Source of the DNA: an uncultured Myxococcales bacterium
GTDB lineage: Bacteria > Myxococcota_A > Polyangia > Polyangiales > Polyangiaceae
Reading direction: 5' to 3'
NCBI GenBank assembly: GCA_937872925.1
Contig: CALMUT010000085.1
Span: 21,248-85,247, forward strand
Length of the DNA stretch: 64,000 bases
A program made the translations under genes and the position numbers. The notes below the pieces were generated by a model, which had not been told where the DNA came from, did not search any database, and worked only from the letters and a program-made list of their open reading frames with translations. Of the stretch, positions 1 to 10,628 are shown one piece after another; the first letter of the stretch is position 1, and each line of letters starts with the position of its first letter.

Positions 1-1
1 A

Positions 2-382
2 GGCTTGCTGAGCACTGCCTGCGCCCAGGACTGCGAAACGACGAACTCCGACAGCGTCACCTATGCGGGCGGCAACGTCGATGCGAGCGGCACCGTATAC
101 GAAACCGGCGCGTGGGACGAACCGTGGCTGCACTTTCCCCCGGGGCGGCGTTTTTCCCTCGAGCATGGCCTGGGACGAAAGCCCTACGTGATCAATACCT
201 ACCTTTCCTTCTCCGAAGATCCGCTATCGACGAAGAACAACGCTTCCGAAAGCGCCGGCAACCAGGCGGTGATCGAGGCTGTTACCGACATGGCCGTTCA
301 GGTGCGGAACGACAGCTGCGCGGACTTCTACCTGCGGGTCACCGCAGCGACGACCTCGAGCGCAGACGCAGGCGCGGACTGA
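2..382 (+). CDS. Lipoprotein of unknown function, 5' end outside window
   Basis: The reading frame is already open at the window edge. Its first visible residues, GLLSTAC, look like the end of a lipoprotein signal peptide with a lipobox (L-S-T-A-C), so the true start lies upstream; the TTG at position 5 is probably not the start. The mature part is about 120 residues, rich in Asp, Ser and Thr, with two further Cys (AQDC and DSC) that could pair. No family is recognised. The tail ends in an Ala/Asp-rich stretch. It was probably exported and anchored to a membrane; function unknown. Confidence 0.6.
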   Translation, partial: GLLSTACAQDCETTNSDSVTYAGGNVDASGTVYETGAWDEPWLHFPPGRRFSLEHGLGRKPYVINTYLSFSEDPLSTKNNASESAGNQAVIEAVTDMAVQVRNDSCADFYLRVTAATTSSADAGAD

Positions 383-510
383 GCCACTCCGTGGTTCGCG
401 CCGCAGCGCCAACCGGCGCTCGGCTGCAGCAAGCTGCGAGACCTGCTCTCGGGGTTTACACGACGACGCAGCTTCGCTAAGAGCCTGCTTCCAATTCAGG
501 AGAACGATTC

Positions 511-1044
511 ATGCGCGCAATCCAACTCAGCATCGCCTTTGTGTCGACCCTCGCTCTGGCAGCCGCCTGTGGCGGCGGACAGCCCGAGCCCATCGCCCCC
601 GAGCCCCCGCCGGAGCCCGCGCCCACCGCGGACATGGCGCCAGAGCCCGCGCCGGAGCCAGAGCCCGAACCGGAGCCAGAGCCGGCCAAGCCGACTTGGG
701 CGACGATGACCCACGAGCAAAAGGTGGAGCACATGAAGACGGTGGTCATGCCCAAGATGACCGCGGTGTTCCAAGAGTTCGACGCCAAGAAGTACAAGGA
801 GTTCGGCTGCCCCACGTGCCACGGTCCAGGTGCCAAAGAAGGCAAGTTCGACATGCCAAACAAGAAGCTGCCGAAGCTCAACTCCAAGGACAACTTCGCC
901 AAGCACATGAAGAAGCACAAGAAGGTCACGGAGTTCATGATGCAGAAGGTCGTGTCCGAGATGGCCGGCACCCTGGAGATGGAGCCCTACAACCCAGAGA
1001 CCCAGAAGGGTTTCGGTTGCGGCGGTTGCCACGAGATGGAGTAG
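511..1044 (+). CDS. Lipoprotein with two c-type heme motifs and a Pro-Glu linker
   Basis: 177 residues. A signal peptide with lipobox LAAAC (Cys at 20) is followed by a linker of Pro-Glu-Ala repeats to about residue 60, then a Lys-rich domain. Two CxxCH heme-attachment motifs are visible: CPTCH near residue 109 and CGGCH near the C-terminus. The encoded protein would thus be a membrane-anchored di-heme cytochrome c-like protein in the periplasm or cell surface, plausibly in electron transfer. The PE linker suggests a rigid spacer that crosses part of the envelope. An AGGAGA ribosome site lies 7 bases before the ATG, and a strong terminator follows, so this is probably a single-gene unit. Exact family and redox partner are unknown. 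Confidence 0.75.
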   Translation: MRAIQLSIAFVSTLALAAACGGGQPEPIAPEPPPEPAPTADMAPEPAPEPEPEPEPEPAKPTWATMTHEQKVEHMKTVVMPKMTAVFQEFDAKKYKEFGCPTCHGPGAKEGKFDMPNKKLPKLNSKDNFAKHMKKHKKVTEFMMQKVVSEMAGTLEMEPYNPETQKGFGCGGCHEME

Positions 1045-1084
1045 CCCCGGATCAGGCAGTTCCACCTGCCACGCAGAAGCAGCG

Positions 1085-1125
1085 AAAGCCGCGATCCTCT
1101 CTTTGGTTTTGGGTCGCGGCTTTTT
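1085..1125 (+). terminator. Rho-independent terminator after the di-heme lipoprotein gene
   Basis: A perfect 10-bp stem (AAAGCCGCGA at 1085-1094 with TCGCGGCTTT at 1114-1123) and a 19-nt loop are followed by a T run. It lies about 40 bp after the stop codon and before the convergent gene on the other strand. The A/T-flanked stem could also work in reverse. Confidence 0.85.
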
Positions 1126-1141
1126 CGCGTCTGCGTGTTCA

Positions 1142-1678
1142 CTAATCCCGCGGTGTGTCGATCGGTTCGGCCGCTTGGTCCCGGGGAAACTCAGCCTCTA
1201 GATATGCGCGCGCGCCGCAGTAGTCGCGACAGCCCGCACTGGTGATGCGGATCGTATTTGGGTCGAGGGACAATTCGATAGAGCAGTCTTCCTCGGCGGC
1301 GTGCCACTTATCCCGACCGCTCGGGCTGAGCCGGCCCTCCCAATTGCAGACATGGTAGTTCGTCTGCACGAGCTCGATCTTGATCTGTAACCCATCGACT
1401 TCCTGGCGGATGGTCAGCGTATCGTTGACCTCCTCTGTGCACCACTCTGGCTCGTCACACACATAGGTGACTTCATGGGGCCAACGGTACACGCCATCCA
1501 GAGCACGCTCGCGTCGCAGGTTCGCGCCAGAGTCCGCGGGCGCGTCTTCGCCAGGTGCCGACTGCACCTGGACGACTGGATTCGATGCGGCCGGCGGCGG
1601 CGACGCGGAGCAGGCCACCAACAAGAACAGCGGCGCAGCACGCCAGCGAGTGACTTCAACTTTGACGAGCGTGGACAC
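1142..1678 (-). CDS. Putative lipoprotein, unknown function
   Basis: 178 residues. An N-terminal hydrophobic stretch ends in LLVAC (Cys near 23), a good lipobox; a Pro/Ala/Ser spacer follows. The globular part has six or more Cys (VCDEPEWC, HVCNW, EDC, AGC, DYC), probably forming disulfides outside the cytoplasm, and a beta-rich pattern (TLTIRQEVDGLQIKIEL). No known family is recognised. It converges with the preceding gene across the shared terminator. Signal peptide confident; function unknown. Confidence 0.6.
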   Translation of the reverse strand: MSTLVKVEVTRWRAAPLFLLVACSASPPPAASNPVVQVQSAPGEDAPADSGANLRRERALDGVYRWPHEVTYVCDEPEWCTEEVNDTLTIRQEVDGLQIKIELVQTNYHVCNWEGRLSPSGRDKWHAAEEDCSIELSLDPNTIRITSAGCRDYCGARAYLEAEFPRDQAAEPIDTPRD

Positions 1679-1821
1679 GGGTCCGGCTCATTATGACACG
1701 GCGCCCCTCCGGGTTCGTCTTGCAGGCCGAACTTGAGGACAAGGGCACGGCCGTGCTGGCGAGTGAAGAGGCGGCGCCCTTCGCCGACGTCCAGGTGGGC
1801 GGGAACTGAACCGAGTTCTTC

Positions 1822-2142
1822 TCAGAACAGCGCCAAGCCAACACCGTAGCTGAGCGAATTTGCCAGCGCCGACGCGAGTAGCGCACGCCCAACATCGCGT
1901 TCGCGGCTGACCAAGAAGTAGACCAACGCCTCGACCAGCGCAGCACCCGCTTCCCCGATCAGCAGGTAGCTTTGGTAAGAACCTGCCCAGCGGAAGAGCA
2001 GCGTATTCATGGCCAGATTGGTCGCGCCGGTCGTGAGGGCGCAGGTCAGCGCCATGCGGCGCCGCTCGCCGGGGTAGCACAGGGCCACCACCGGCGCCTC
2101 GACGACGACCGTGATCGCCAGAGCGATCAGGACAGGGTTCAC
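1822..2142 (-). CDS. Small integral membrane protein
   Basis: 106 residues with three or four hydrophobic helices (residues 3-22, about 32-50, 57-78, 85-105) and few charges, so it is an inner-membrane protein. Its start overlaps the stop of the upstream MYXO-CTERM-like gene by 4 bp (ATGA), which implies co-translation. Proteins next to MYXO-CTERM substrates can be sorting or anchoring partners, but no protease motif is visible here. Function unknown. Confidence 0.6.
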   Translation of the reverse strand: MNPVLIALAITVVVEAPVVALCYPGERRRMALTCALTTGATNLAMNTLLFRWAGSYQSYLLIGEAGAALVEALVYFLVSRERDVGRALLASALANSLSYGVGLALF

Positions 2143-2825
2143 GCTCGCCGACGGCGACGACGCGCGGTCAACAGGAGTCCGAGAGCGGCCAGCATCGCGT
2201 TGAACCCCAATACGACCTTGCTCGTTGCAGTCATGGGACGCACGGCGCAGCCGCCATCGTCGCCTGAAGGACTCGAACTCGAACCGGCGCTACCGCTCGC
2301 GGCGCCATTGCCCGCTGAGCCCGCTGAGCCCGCGACCCCGACACTGCCTCCGGATCCCGTGGCGCCGCTGCCGCCAATGTAGTCACAGATGCTCTGAGTA
2401 TCCGTCCACGGCACCGTTCCGGAAAACGGCGTCGTGCCCGGATTGCCCGAAGACAGCGTGCAGCCCGACGGTGGGTCGTCTGCAATCGTCACCTTGTCGT
2501 AGAAGTCCGTGCCGCAGCAACTGCTGCAGCACTCGTAGGGCGTTGCGAATCCGTATTTGTGCTCGCCCTTCGGCACGCACTCATCCACGTAGCAGTCGCC
2601 CTTGCAGTTTTCCGCCAGCTGGACGGCGTCGCCACCCGTCGTTTCCCGCAGCATCCCGCCGGAGTCGGGGCAACCCCGGCCGTCGAAGTTCTGGGGGCAC
2701 ACAGTCACCGTGTTGCCTTCAGCTTTCACGCTGTAGCCAGTGGGCATGGCGCAGTTGGCTTGTGCGGCTTGCGTCAACGCAAGCGTGGTCAAGGCGATGG
2801 GTATTCCAAGAGCAAAGTATTTCAT
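2139..2825 (-). CDS. Secreted Cys-rich protein with MYXO-CTERM-like sorting tail
   Basis: 228 residues from the ATG at 2825, chosen because AGGAGA lies just upstream and a clean signal peptide (MKYFALGIPIALTTLALTQAAQA) follows; a longer upstream frame lacks both. The mature part has about 20 Cys, including a CCSSCCG cluster, then a Gly/Ser/Ala linker. The end is diagnostic: GGCAVRP, a hydrophobic helix, and RRRRRRA. This Gly-Cys + transmembrane + Arg-cluster layout matches the MYXO-CTERM sorting signals known in Myxococcota, where a protease processes the tail and the Cys may be lipidated. It is therefore probably surface-anchored. Function of the Cys-rich domain is unknown. It forms an operon with the small membrane protein. 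Confidence 0.7.
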   Translation of the reverse strand: MKYFALGIPIALTTLALTQAAQANCAMPTGYSVKAEGNTVTVCPQNFDGRGCPDSGGMLRETTGGDAVQLAENCKGDCYVDECVPKGEHKYGFATPYECCSSCCGTDFYDKVTIADDPPSGCTLSSGNPGTTPFSGTVPWTDTQSICDYIGGSGATGSGGSVGVAGSAGSAGNGAASGSAGSSSSPSGDDGGCAVRPMTATSKVVLGFNAMLAALGLLLTARRRRRRA

Positions 2826-2960
2826 GGCTGGGTGTCTCCTGCGTTGCTCAGATAAGCAATCCTGGTGCCACGGGCTGCGGCACAGTTTGGCACGCTTCGA
2901 ACCCCAAACGCACGTCACCCTTGGGCCGGCACCCGTAGGGGCACTCCGGAAACCTCGACG

Positions 2961-4814
2961 CTAGCTGCCGGGCGCGGTGGGCGGCGTTGTCTGCCGGGCA
3001 AACTGCAGCTCGTGCAGCTTGGCGTACAACCCCCGCTGCTCGATCAGCTCTTCGTGAGTGCCTTGCTCGGCGATGCGCCCCTTGTGGAAGACGACAATGC
3101 GGTCCGCGCGGCGGATCGTGCTCAAGCGGTGCGCAATCAAGATCGCTGTACGGCCGCGCCAGAGTTCTTCGAGAGCGGTCTGGAGCTTGGCTTCCGTGTC
3201 ACTGTCGATACTGGCCGTGGCCTCGTCCAAGATCAGGACCGGAGCGTCCCGATACAGCGCTCGCGCGAAGGCGATCAACTGGCGTTCCCCTGCCGAAAAG
3301 TTCTCTCCCCGCTCCTCGACTTGGGTGTCGAGGCCACCGGGGCGTTTTAGGAACAAGTCGAGTGCTCCGATGCGTGCGAGTGCTTCTTGCACGCGTTCAG
3401 CGTTGGGCGTCTCGCCCGCTGCGATGTTCTCCGCCACGGTGCCGGGGAACAGAAATACGTCTTGGGGCACGACTGCAAAGCGCCGGCGCAGCTCCCTGCG
3501 GGACAAGCCGCACACGTCTTTGCCTTCGACGCGTACGGTTCCCTTTTGCGCGTTGTACAGTCGCAATAGTAGCGCCGTTACCGTAGTCTTGCCCGCTCCG
3601 GTGGGCCCAACCAACGCGATCTTCTCGCCGGGCTTGGCTTGCAGCGACACGTCCGATAGCACCGGCACGCCAGGCTTGTACTCGAAGCTTACCCGGTCGA
3701 ATTCGAGCGCGAGAGCCGCATCGCCGTCCGACGGCGTGTCGATTCGAGGCGCATCGACTTCGTCGCTGGGTGTATCCAGCAAACCGAAGACGCGCTCGGC
3801 GCCGGCCATGGCGCTCTGCAGAAGCGTGTAGCGCTGGGCCAACGCACTGATGGGTTCGAAGAACTGCACCAGGTAGGCGTTGAAGGCCACGATAGTGCCG
3901 AAGGTCACGGGGTGATAGCCCAGATAGACGATGATGCTCGCGAGGCAGACCGCAGCGATCATCTCGATTGCGGCGTCTTGCATGGACTCGAACTTGATCG
4001 AAGATAGATTCGCGTCGCGATAAGCTCGGTTGATGCCGTCGAACTCTCGCGCAGCCGCGGCTTCGCGTCGGTAGGCCTGCACCACACTCATGCCCGAGAC
4101 TTGCTCGTTCATGGTCGCGTTCATGCGCGCCGTTTTGGCGCGGATTTCCCGAAATGCCGTGCGCATGCGTTTGCGCAGCAACACAACCAAGATCGCCACC
4201 GGCGGCGTTGCGGCAAACGCCACCAAGGCGAGCTTGGCATCTAGCACCAACATCAGCACCACGATGCCGACTAGGCGAATCAAATCTCCAAAGGCGTTCA
4301 ACGCACCGGATGCAAACAGCTCCTGGATCGCGTCCACATCGTTGGTGACGCGGGTCACAAGACGCCCGACGGGTTGGTGGTCGAAAAACCCGAGACGCAA
4401 CCGATGCAAGAACTGAAAGACATGGCGGCGCAGATCGGCCATGGCGCGGGCGCCAGCGACCTGAAGCGCGTAGATCTGCACGTAGACCAGAACCTGCTCC
4501 ACGAGCACGATGCCGAGCAAGATCAGACCGCCGCGCATGAGCACGTCCGCATCGCCGCGCAGCACGCCTTGGTCGATGGCATGCAGCATGACCAACGGCC
4601 GAATCATGGATCCGACGGCCGTGACGACGATCGACGCGACCGCAAGCCAGAGCGCCAGCCGGTGCGGGCGCACGAAGGGCCACAATCGCGCGATTAGTCG
4701 CGAATCGTAGGCCTTGCCCAACTTGCCTTCTTCGTGAAAGCGGCGCAGCACTGCTTCAGTGCGCGTCTCGCCCTGCTCGCCGGAGCGCTCGGAAGAAGTC
4801 GCCATCTTGCTCAT
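2961..4814 (-). CDS. ABC exporter half-transporter, degenerate signature motif
   Basis: 617 residues: six transmembrane helices (about residues 50-330) followed by a nucleotide-binding domain with Walker A GPTGAGKTT, Walker B LILDEAT with the catalytic Glu, and an ABC signature FSAGER in place of the usual LSGGQ. It overlaps the upstream partner exporter gene by 4 bp. The pair has the layout of heterodimeric exporters (TM287/288, LmrCD, BmrCD), in which one composite ATP site is catalytically weak. Here the altered signature belongs to this subunit, like TM288. Likely role: export of lipids, drugs or peptides across the inner membrane; the substrate cannot be told from sequence. Confidence 0.9.
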   Translation of the reverse strand: MSKMATSSERSGEQGETRTEAVLRRFHEEGKLGKAYDSRLIARLWPFVRPHRLALWLAVASIVVTAVGSMIRPLVMLHAIDQGVLRGDADVLMRGGLILLGIVLVEQVLVYVQIYALQVAGARAMADLRRHVFQFLHRLRLGFFDHQPVGRLVTRVTNDVDAIQELFASGALNAFGDLIRLVGIVVLMLVLDAKLALVAFAATPPVAILVVLLRKRMRTAFREIRAKTARMNATMNEQVSGMSVVQAYRREAAAAREFDGINRAYRDANLSSIKFESMQDAAIEMIAAVCLASIIVYLGYHPVTFGTIVAFNAYLVQFFEPISALAQRYTLLQSAMAGAERVFGLLDTPSDEVDAPRIDTPSDGDAALALEFDRVSFEYKPGVPVLSDVSLQAKPGEKIALVGPTGAGKTTVTALLLRLYNAQKGTVRVEGKDVCGLSRRELRRRFAVVPQDVFLFPGTVAENIAAGETPNAERVQEALARIGALDLFLKRPGGLDTQVEERGENFSAGERQLIAFARALYRDAPVLILDEATASIDSDTEAKLQTALEELWRGRTAILIAHRLSTIRRADRIVVFHKGRIAEQGTHEELIEQRGLYAKLHELQFARQTTPPTAPGS

Positions 4815-6622
4815 GCGCTCTGGGCGATCTCGTTCAAGTCGCGCTCGCCGAGCTTGGCCAACTCTTGCTCGATGCGCTGCTCTTCGGCGAAGACGGCGTA
4901 AATGCCGCCTTTTGCGATCAATTCGTCGTGGCTGCCCTGCTCGACGACGCGCCCTTCGTCGAGCACCAGCACGCGGTCGCAGCGTGCTGCAGCTGCGACC
5001 CGATGCGTGATCAAGATCACACCGCGCTGGGCACGCTGGCGATCGATGGCATCGAGGATGGCCCGCTCCGTGCGCGCATCGACAGCGCTCAAAGGATCGT
5101 CCAGAACCATGATCTTCGGCTGCGCCACGAAGGCGCGGGCAAGCGCCGTGCGCTGTTTCTGCCCTCCAGAAAGTTGGACGCCGCGCTCCCCGACGATCGT
5201 GTCGAAGCGGTCGGGCAGTGCCATCACTTCGTCCAGCACATGCGCCTCCCGAGCGGCCTCGCGGATCGTCTTCAGACTCGGCTCAGAGTCCGGCTCGTCG
5301 AGTACGTAGCCGATGTTTCTGCCGATCGTCGTCGAGAACAAGAACGCCGTTTGCTGGGCGTAGCCGACGGCGCTGCGCACGGTTTCGAGGGGCAGGTCGC
5401 AGATGTCTTCGCCGTCCAGGAACACCGCACCAGCGGGCGTCGGCATCAAGCGCGGCAGCAGCACGGCCAGGGTCGACTTGCCGGACCCCGTGCGCCCCAC
5501 GATGGCCAATGACCCGCCGGCGGGCACCTCGAAGCTGACGTCATCGAGCACTTTTTGGTCACCGTGGGCGAAGGATAGCCCACGCACCTCAAGAGCGCCT
5601 CGGCCGACTACAGTCGACGACTTGGGGCCATCGACGATATCCGGCTCGGCCTGGTAAATCTCCTCGAGGCGCGCATAGGACGCCCGCCCACGCTGGACCA
5701 AGCCCACCAAGAATCCGAGGGCGATCAAGGGCCAAGTCAGGCGAGCCAACGCGCGATAGAACGCCAAGAAGCCGCCGGCGCTCAGCTCGTCGTGCAGCAT
5801 CAGGTGCCCGCCGTACCAGAACACGATCAGGATCCCGACGGACACGATGGCCTGCATGATCGGCCCCATGGATCCCCGCAGGCGCGCCAACGCCAGGCTC
5901 TTGTCCAGATACAGCTGATTCGTCTTTTCGAAACGCTCGAGTTCCGCGTCTTCTAGCGCGAAAGAGCGCACTACGCGCACGCCGGCGATGCTGGACTGCA
6001 CGCTTTCACTCATCTTGCCGATGGCGTCCTGGTTGTCGCGGGTGCGCGTGTAGATCAAGCGCGAGAAGCGCTGGGTGACCAACATCAGCACCGGAAGCAT
6101 GCTCAACGACGCCAGGGTCAGCTTCCAGCTGATGCTCAGCGTGACCGACAGCGCACTGATGAGGGCAAAGAGCGTATTGATGACGTTCAACACGCCAAAT
6201 CCCAAAAGCAAACGTACCTGGGCGAGGTCGTTGGTGACGCGGCTCATGATCTCGCCGGAACTCATGCGTCGGTAGAAGGATGGACCGAGCTTGTGCAGGC
6301 GGTAAAGTAAGGCGCGACGCAGCTCGTATTCGGCGATCCGCCCGCCATTGAACAGCGCGACCCGCGACATGACGCGCACACCGAAGGCGCCCAGCGCCAC
6401 CAGCACGAGATAGCCGCCGATGCGCGTGGCCTCAGCGTACCGCTCCGCCATGGCGTCGTTGATGGCCGTCATCAGTCGTGTGTCGAACCAGTACTGGGCG
6501 TACTGGTATGCCGCGAGCAGCAGCAAGCCGACGCCATAGCGCGGAGCCTGGCGCAAGAACTGCGCCGTCAGAGTGACCGGGATGGTCTCTGCGGGTGGGG
6601 ACGCGCCGTGGGAAGAAGCCAT
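4811..6622 (-). CDS. ABC exporter half-transporter, Asp in place of catalytic Glu
   Basis: 603 residues from the ATG at 6622 (an in-frame start 111 bases upstream would add an unlikely Arg-rich leader). Transmembrane domain, then Walker A GRTGSGKST, canonical signature LSGGQKQ, and Walker B MVLDDP, where Asp replaces the catalytic Glu. This is the pattern of the TM287/LmrC/BmrC-type subunit. With the downstream subunit it would form a heterodimer with one full ATPase site and one degenerate site. The stop overlaps the next start by 4 bp, giving equal translation of both halves. Promoter probably lies in the 190 bp that separate it from the divergent kinase operon. Confidence 0.9.
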   Translation of the reverse strand: MASSHGASPPAETIPVTLTAQFLRQAPRYGVGLLLLAAYQYAQYWFDTRLMTAINDAMAERYAEATRIGGYLVLVALGAFGVRVMSRVALFNGGRIAEYELRRALLYRLHKLGPSFYRRMSSGEIMSRVTNDLAQVRLLLGFGVLNVINTLFALISALSVTLSISWKLTLASLSMLPVLMLVTQRFSRLIYTRTRDNQDAIGKMSESVQSSIAGVRVVRSFALEDAELERFEKTNQLYLDKSLALARLRGSMGPIMQAIVSVGILIVFWYGGHLMLHDELSAGGFLAFYRALARLTWPLIALGFLVGLVQRGRASYARLEEIYQAEPDIVDGPKSSTVVGRGALEVRGLSFAHGDQKVLDDVSFEVPAGGSLAIVGRTGSGKSTLAVLLPRLMPTPAGAVFLDGEDICDLPLETVRSAVGYAQQTAFLFSTTIGRNIGYVLDEPDSEPSLKTIREAAREAHVLDEVMALPDRFDTIVGERGVQLSGGQKQRTALARAFVAQPKIMVLDDPLSAVDARTERAILDAIDRQRAQRGVILITHRVAAAARCDRVLVLDEGRVVEQGSHDELIAKGGIYAVFAEEQRIEQELAKLGERDLNEIAQSA

Positions 6623-6813
6623 GATCGGGAGCCGGGCCCGGAGCATCCGAGCACAGGCTTCGATAGTCCCCGCGGCGAAAAGTCGCCAGGGCAAGCCAGC
6701 CGGCGCCGGTCGTTGTCGGGAAAATCCCAGCAAAAGGCGCTGCTTTTGTCGTTGGAGGGGGATTTCGTGGTGCCGGGAGAGTCCAGAAGCGGCGCGTCGA
6801 GCCGTTCACGAAG

Positions 6814-8826
<2,013 letters not shown>

Positions 8827-8828
8827 CG

Positions 8829-10628
8829 ATGAGTGTTCGTGCGAAGCTGTTTGGCTTGGTGGCGTTCGTCGCGCTGGTGCCGATTGCTGCCTTCGCTTGG
8901 ACTGCTCTGTCGACCCACCAGGCCGCATACGATCAAGCGCTCTTCGAACTGCAGCAGCAACAAGCGGAGCAGGCCAAGGGCCGCACGGCAGGCTACCTGA
9001 GCGGGCTGCAGCAGACCCTTGAGCGATTGGCGCGGCACACCGTCAAATGGGGCGACCTGGACGGGGAGGAACGTAACGGCGCGCTGTGGCTGCTCTACCA
9101 GCAAGCGCCCGAGATAGCTGTGGTGAGCCTGCTAGACGCCGAGGGCAAGCGCATCGGCGAAAGTGTGTTCCACACGCAAGCACCAGCCGCCGAAGGGCAC
9201 GCCCTGGCGGATCGCCTAGTGGTGCAAGAACACGAGAAACGCGCCCGCGTGCATCGCAGCGTACGCGGCTGGGGCGCTCCGTTTCTGGTCACAGGCCAGA
9301 CCTATTTGCCCATCACATTCCCGGTAGCCGGCGCGAACGGCGCCGCGTGGACTGCAACGTTGACCCTCTCGACGCGAGAGCTATGCGCGCTCAACTCCGG
9401 CGCGCGGGGAACGCAGACGCACATCGTCGACGGATCGGGCCGCGCGTTGTGTGACGGCTTGAAGGCGACCGGCTACCCGGCGCCCGAGCGCCCGCTAATG
9501 GCACATGTAGACGGGCAGCCCGTCGTGCGCGCTGGCGCAAAGCTGAAAGGCAACTGGGGAGTCATCGTGGAACAGCCGGCATCGGCCTTGCTCGAACCCA
9601 GGCGGCGCATGTTGGGTCAGACCGCTCTGTGGCTCGTCCTAAGTGCCTGCGGCGCGGTCTTCGGCGGCATCTATCTAGCTCGGGCAATCAGTGGCCCCGT
9701 CGACACTCTGGTGCACGCAGCAACGGAAATCGGACGCGGCAACTACACGCATCGAGTTCTGATACCGGAGCGGGACGAGTACGGGCGCCTGGCGTCCGCG
9801 CTCAATGAAATGGGCGCCGAGATTGCTCTACGCGACGACAAGATCCGGGGATTCAACGCCAAGTTGCAGCGCGGCATCAGTGAGAAGGCGGAGGAGCTGC
9901 AGACCGCTCATGGCCGCCTTTTGCAAACTCAAAAGCTCGCTGCCACTGCCACTCTCGGCCTGGGGGTGGCCCAAGAGGTCAACAACCCGCTCACTAGCGT
10001 GCTCGGAATCGTGCAGCTGCTGCGGCAGCGAGTCGCGGGCGATCCGGCGCGTTCACGGGAACACGAGCTACTCTCAAGCGCGGAAAATGAAGCTAAGCGC
10101 ATCCGCGACATTGTGAAGCGGCTTCTGGGCATGTCGCAACGCGAAGACGCTGCGCATTTCAAGCGCTTGCCGGTGGCGTCCCTGGTGTCAGCGACGCTGT
10201 CACTGGTAGAACGCGACGCCGAGCGAGGTCGCGTGCATTTGGACCAAGCCGTGGGTGCAAACACCCAGATTTCGGGGAACTTCTCCCGATTGCAGCAAGC
10301 GCTTCTGGAAGTGGTCGACAACGCCATCTTTCACTGCGCCGCCGGTGGCAAGGTACGCCTAGTGGCCGTCAAACGCGGCGGCGACGTCGTTCTGAGCGTA
10401 TGGGACAACGGCGCGGGGATGAGCGCCGAGGTCGCAGCCAGCGCGCGAGAGCCGTTCTTCACTACTCGCACCGGAACGGATGCCAAGGGACTCGGACTCG
10501 CCATCGCGCATCGAATCGTCGAAGATCACGGCGGCCGTCTAGAGATCGAAAGCGAGCCCGGCAAAGGCACGACAGTGAGTCTGGTCTTCCCGTCTGCGGC
10601 AGGACGGGACGGAGGCGAAAGTGCCTAA
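8829..10628 (+). CDS. Membrane sensor kinase lacking the phospho-acceptor His
   Basis: 599 residues: TM1 (5-25), a periplasmic Cache-like sensor region (about 26-260), TM2 (264-286), HAMP (286-338), a coiled coil, a dimerisation helix and a complete ATPase domain (VVDNAIFHC, DNGAGM, GLGLAIAH). The H-box reads GVAQEVNNPL: residue 382 is Gln (codon caa at 9972-9974) where kinases have His (HEINNPL). It therefore probably cannot autophosphorylate at this site and may act as a pseudokinase or as an allosteric partner of the hybrid kinase encoded 2 bp upstream. The stop overlaps the next gene by 8 bp. Confidence 0.88.
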   Translation: MSVRAKLFGLVAFVALVPIAAFAWTALSTHQAAYDQALFELQQQQAEQAKGRTAGYLSGLQQTLERLARHTVKWGDLDGEERNGALWLLYQQAPEIAVVSLLDAEGKRIGESVFHTQAPAAEGHALADRLVVQEHEKRARVHRSVRGWGAPFLVTGQTYLPITFPVAGANGAAWTATLTLSTRELCALNSGARGTQTHIVDGSGRALCDGLKATGYPAPERPLMAHVDGQPVVRAGAKLKGNWGVIVEQPASALLEPRRRMLGQTALWLVLSACGAVFGGIYLARAISGPVDTLVHAATEIGRGNYTHRVLIPERDEYGRLASALNEMGAEIALRDDKIRGFNAKLQRGISEKAEELQTAHGRLLQTQKLAATATLGLGVAQEVNNPLTSVLGIVQLLRQRVAGDPARSREHELLSSAENEAKRIRDIVKRLLGMSQREDAAHFKRLPVASLVSATLSLVERDAERGRVHLDQAVGANTQISGNFSRLQQALLEVVDNAIFHCAAGGKVRLVAVKRGGDVVLSVWDNGAGMSAEVAASAREPFFTTRTGTDAKGLGLAIAHRIVEDHGGRLEIESEPGKGTTVSLVFPSAAGRDGGESA

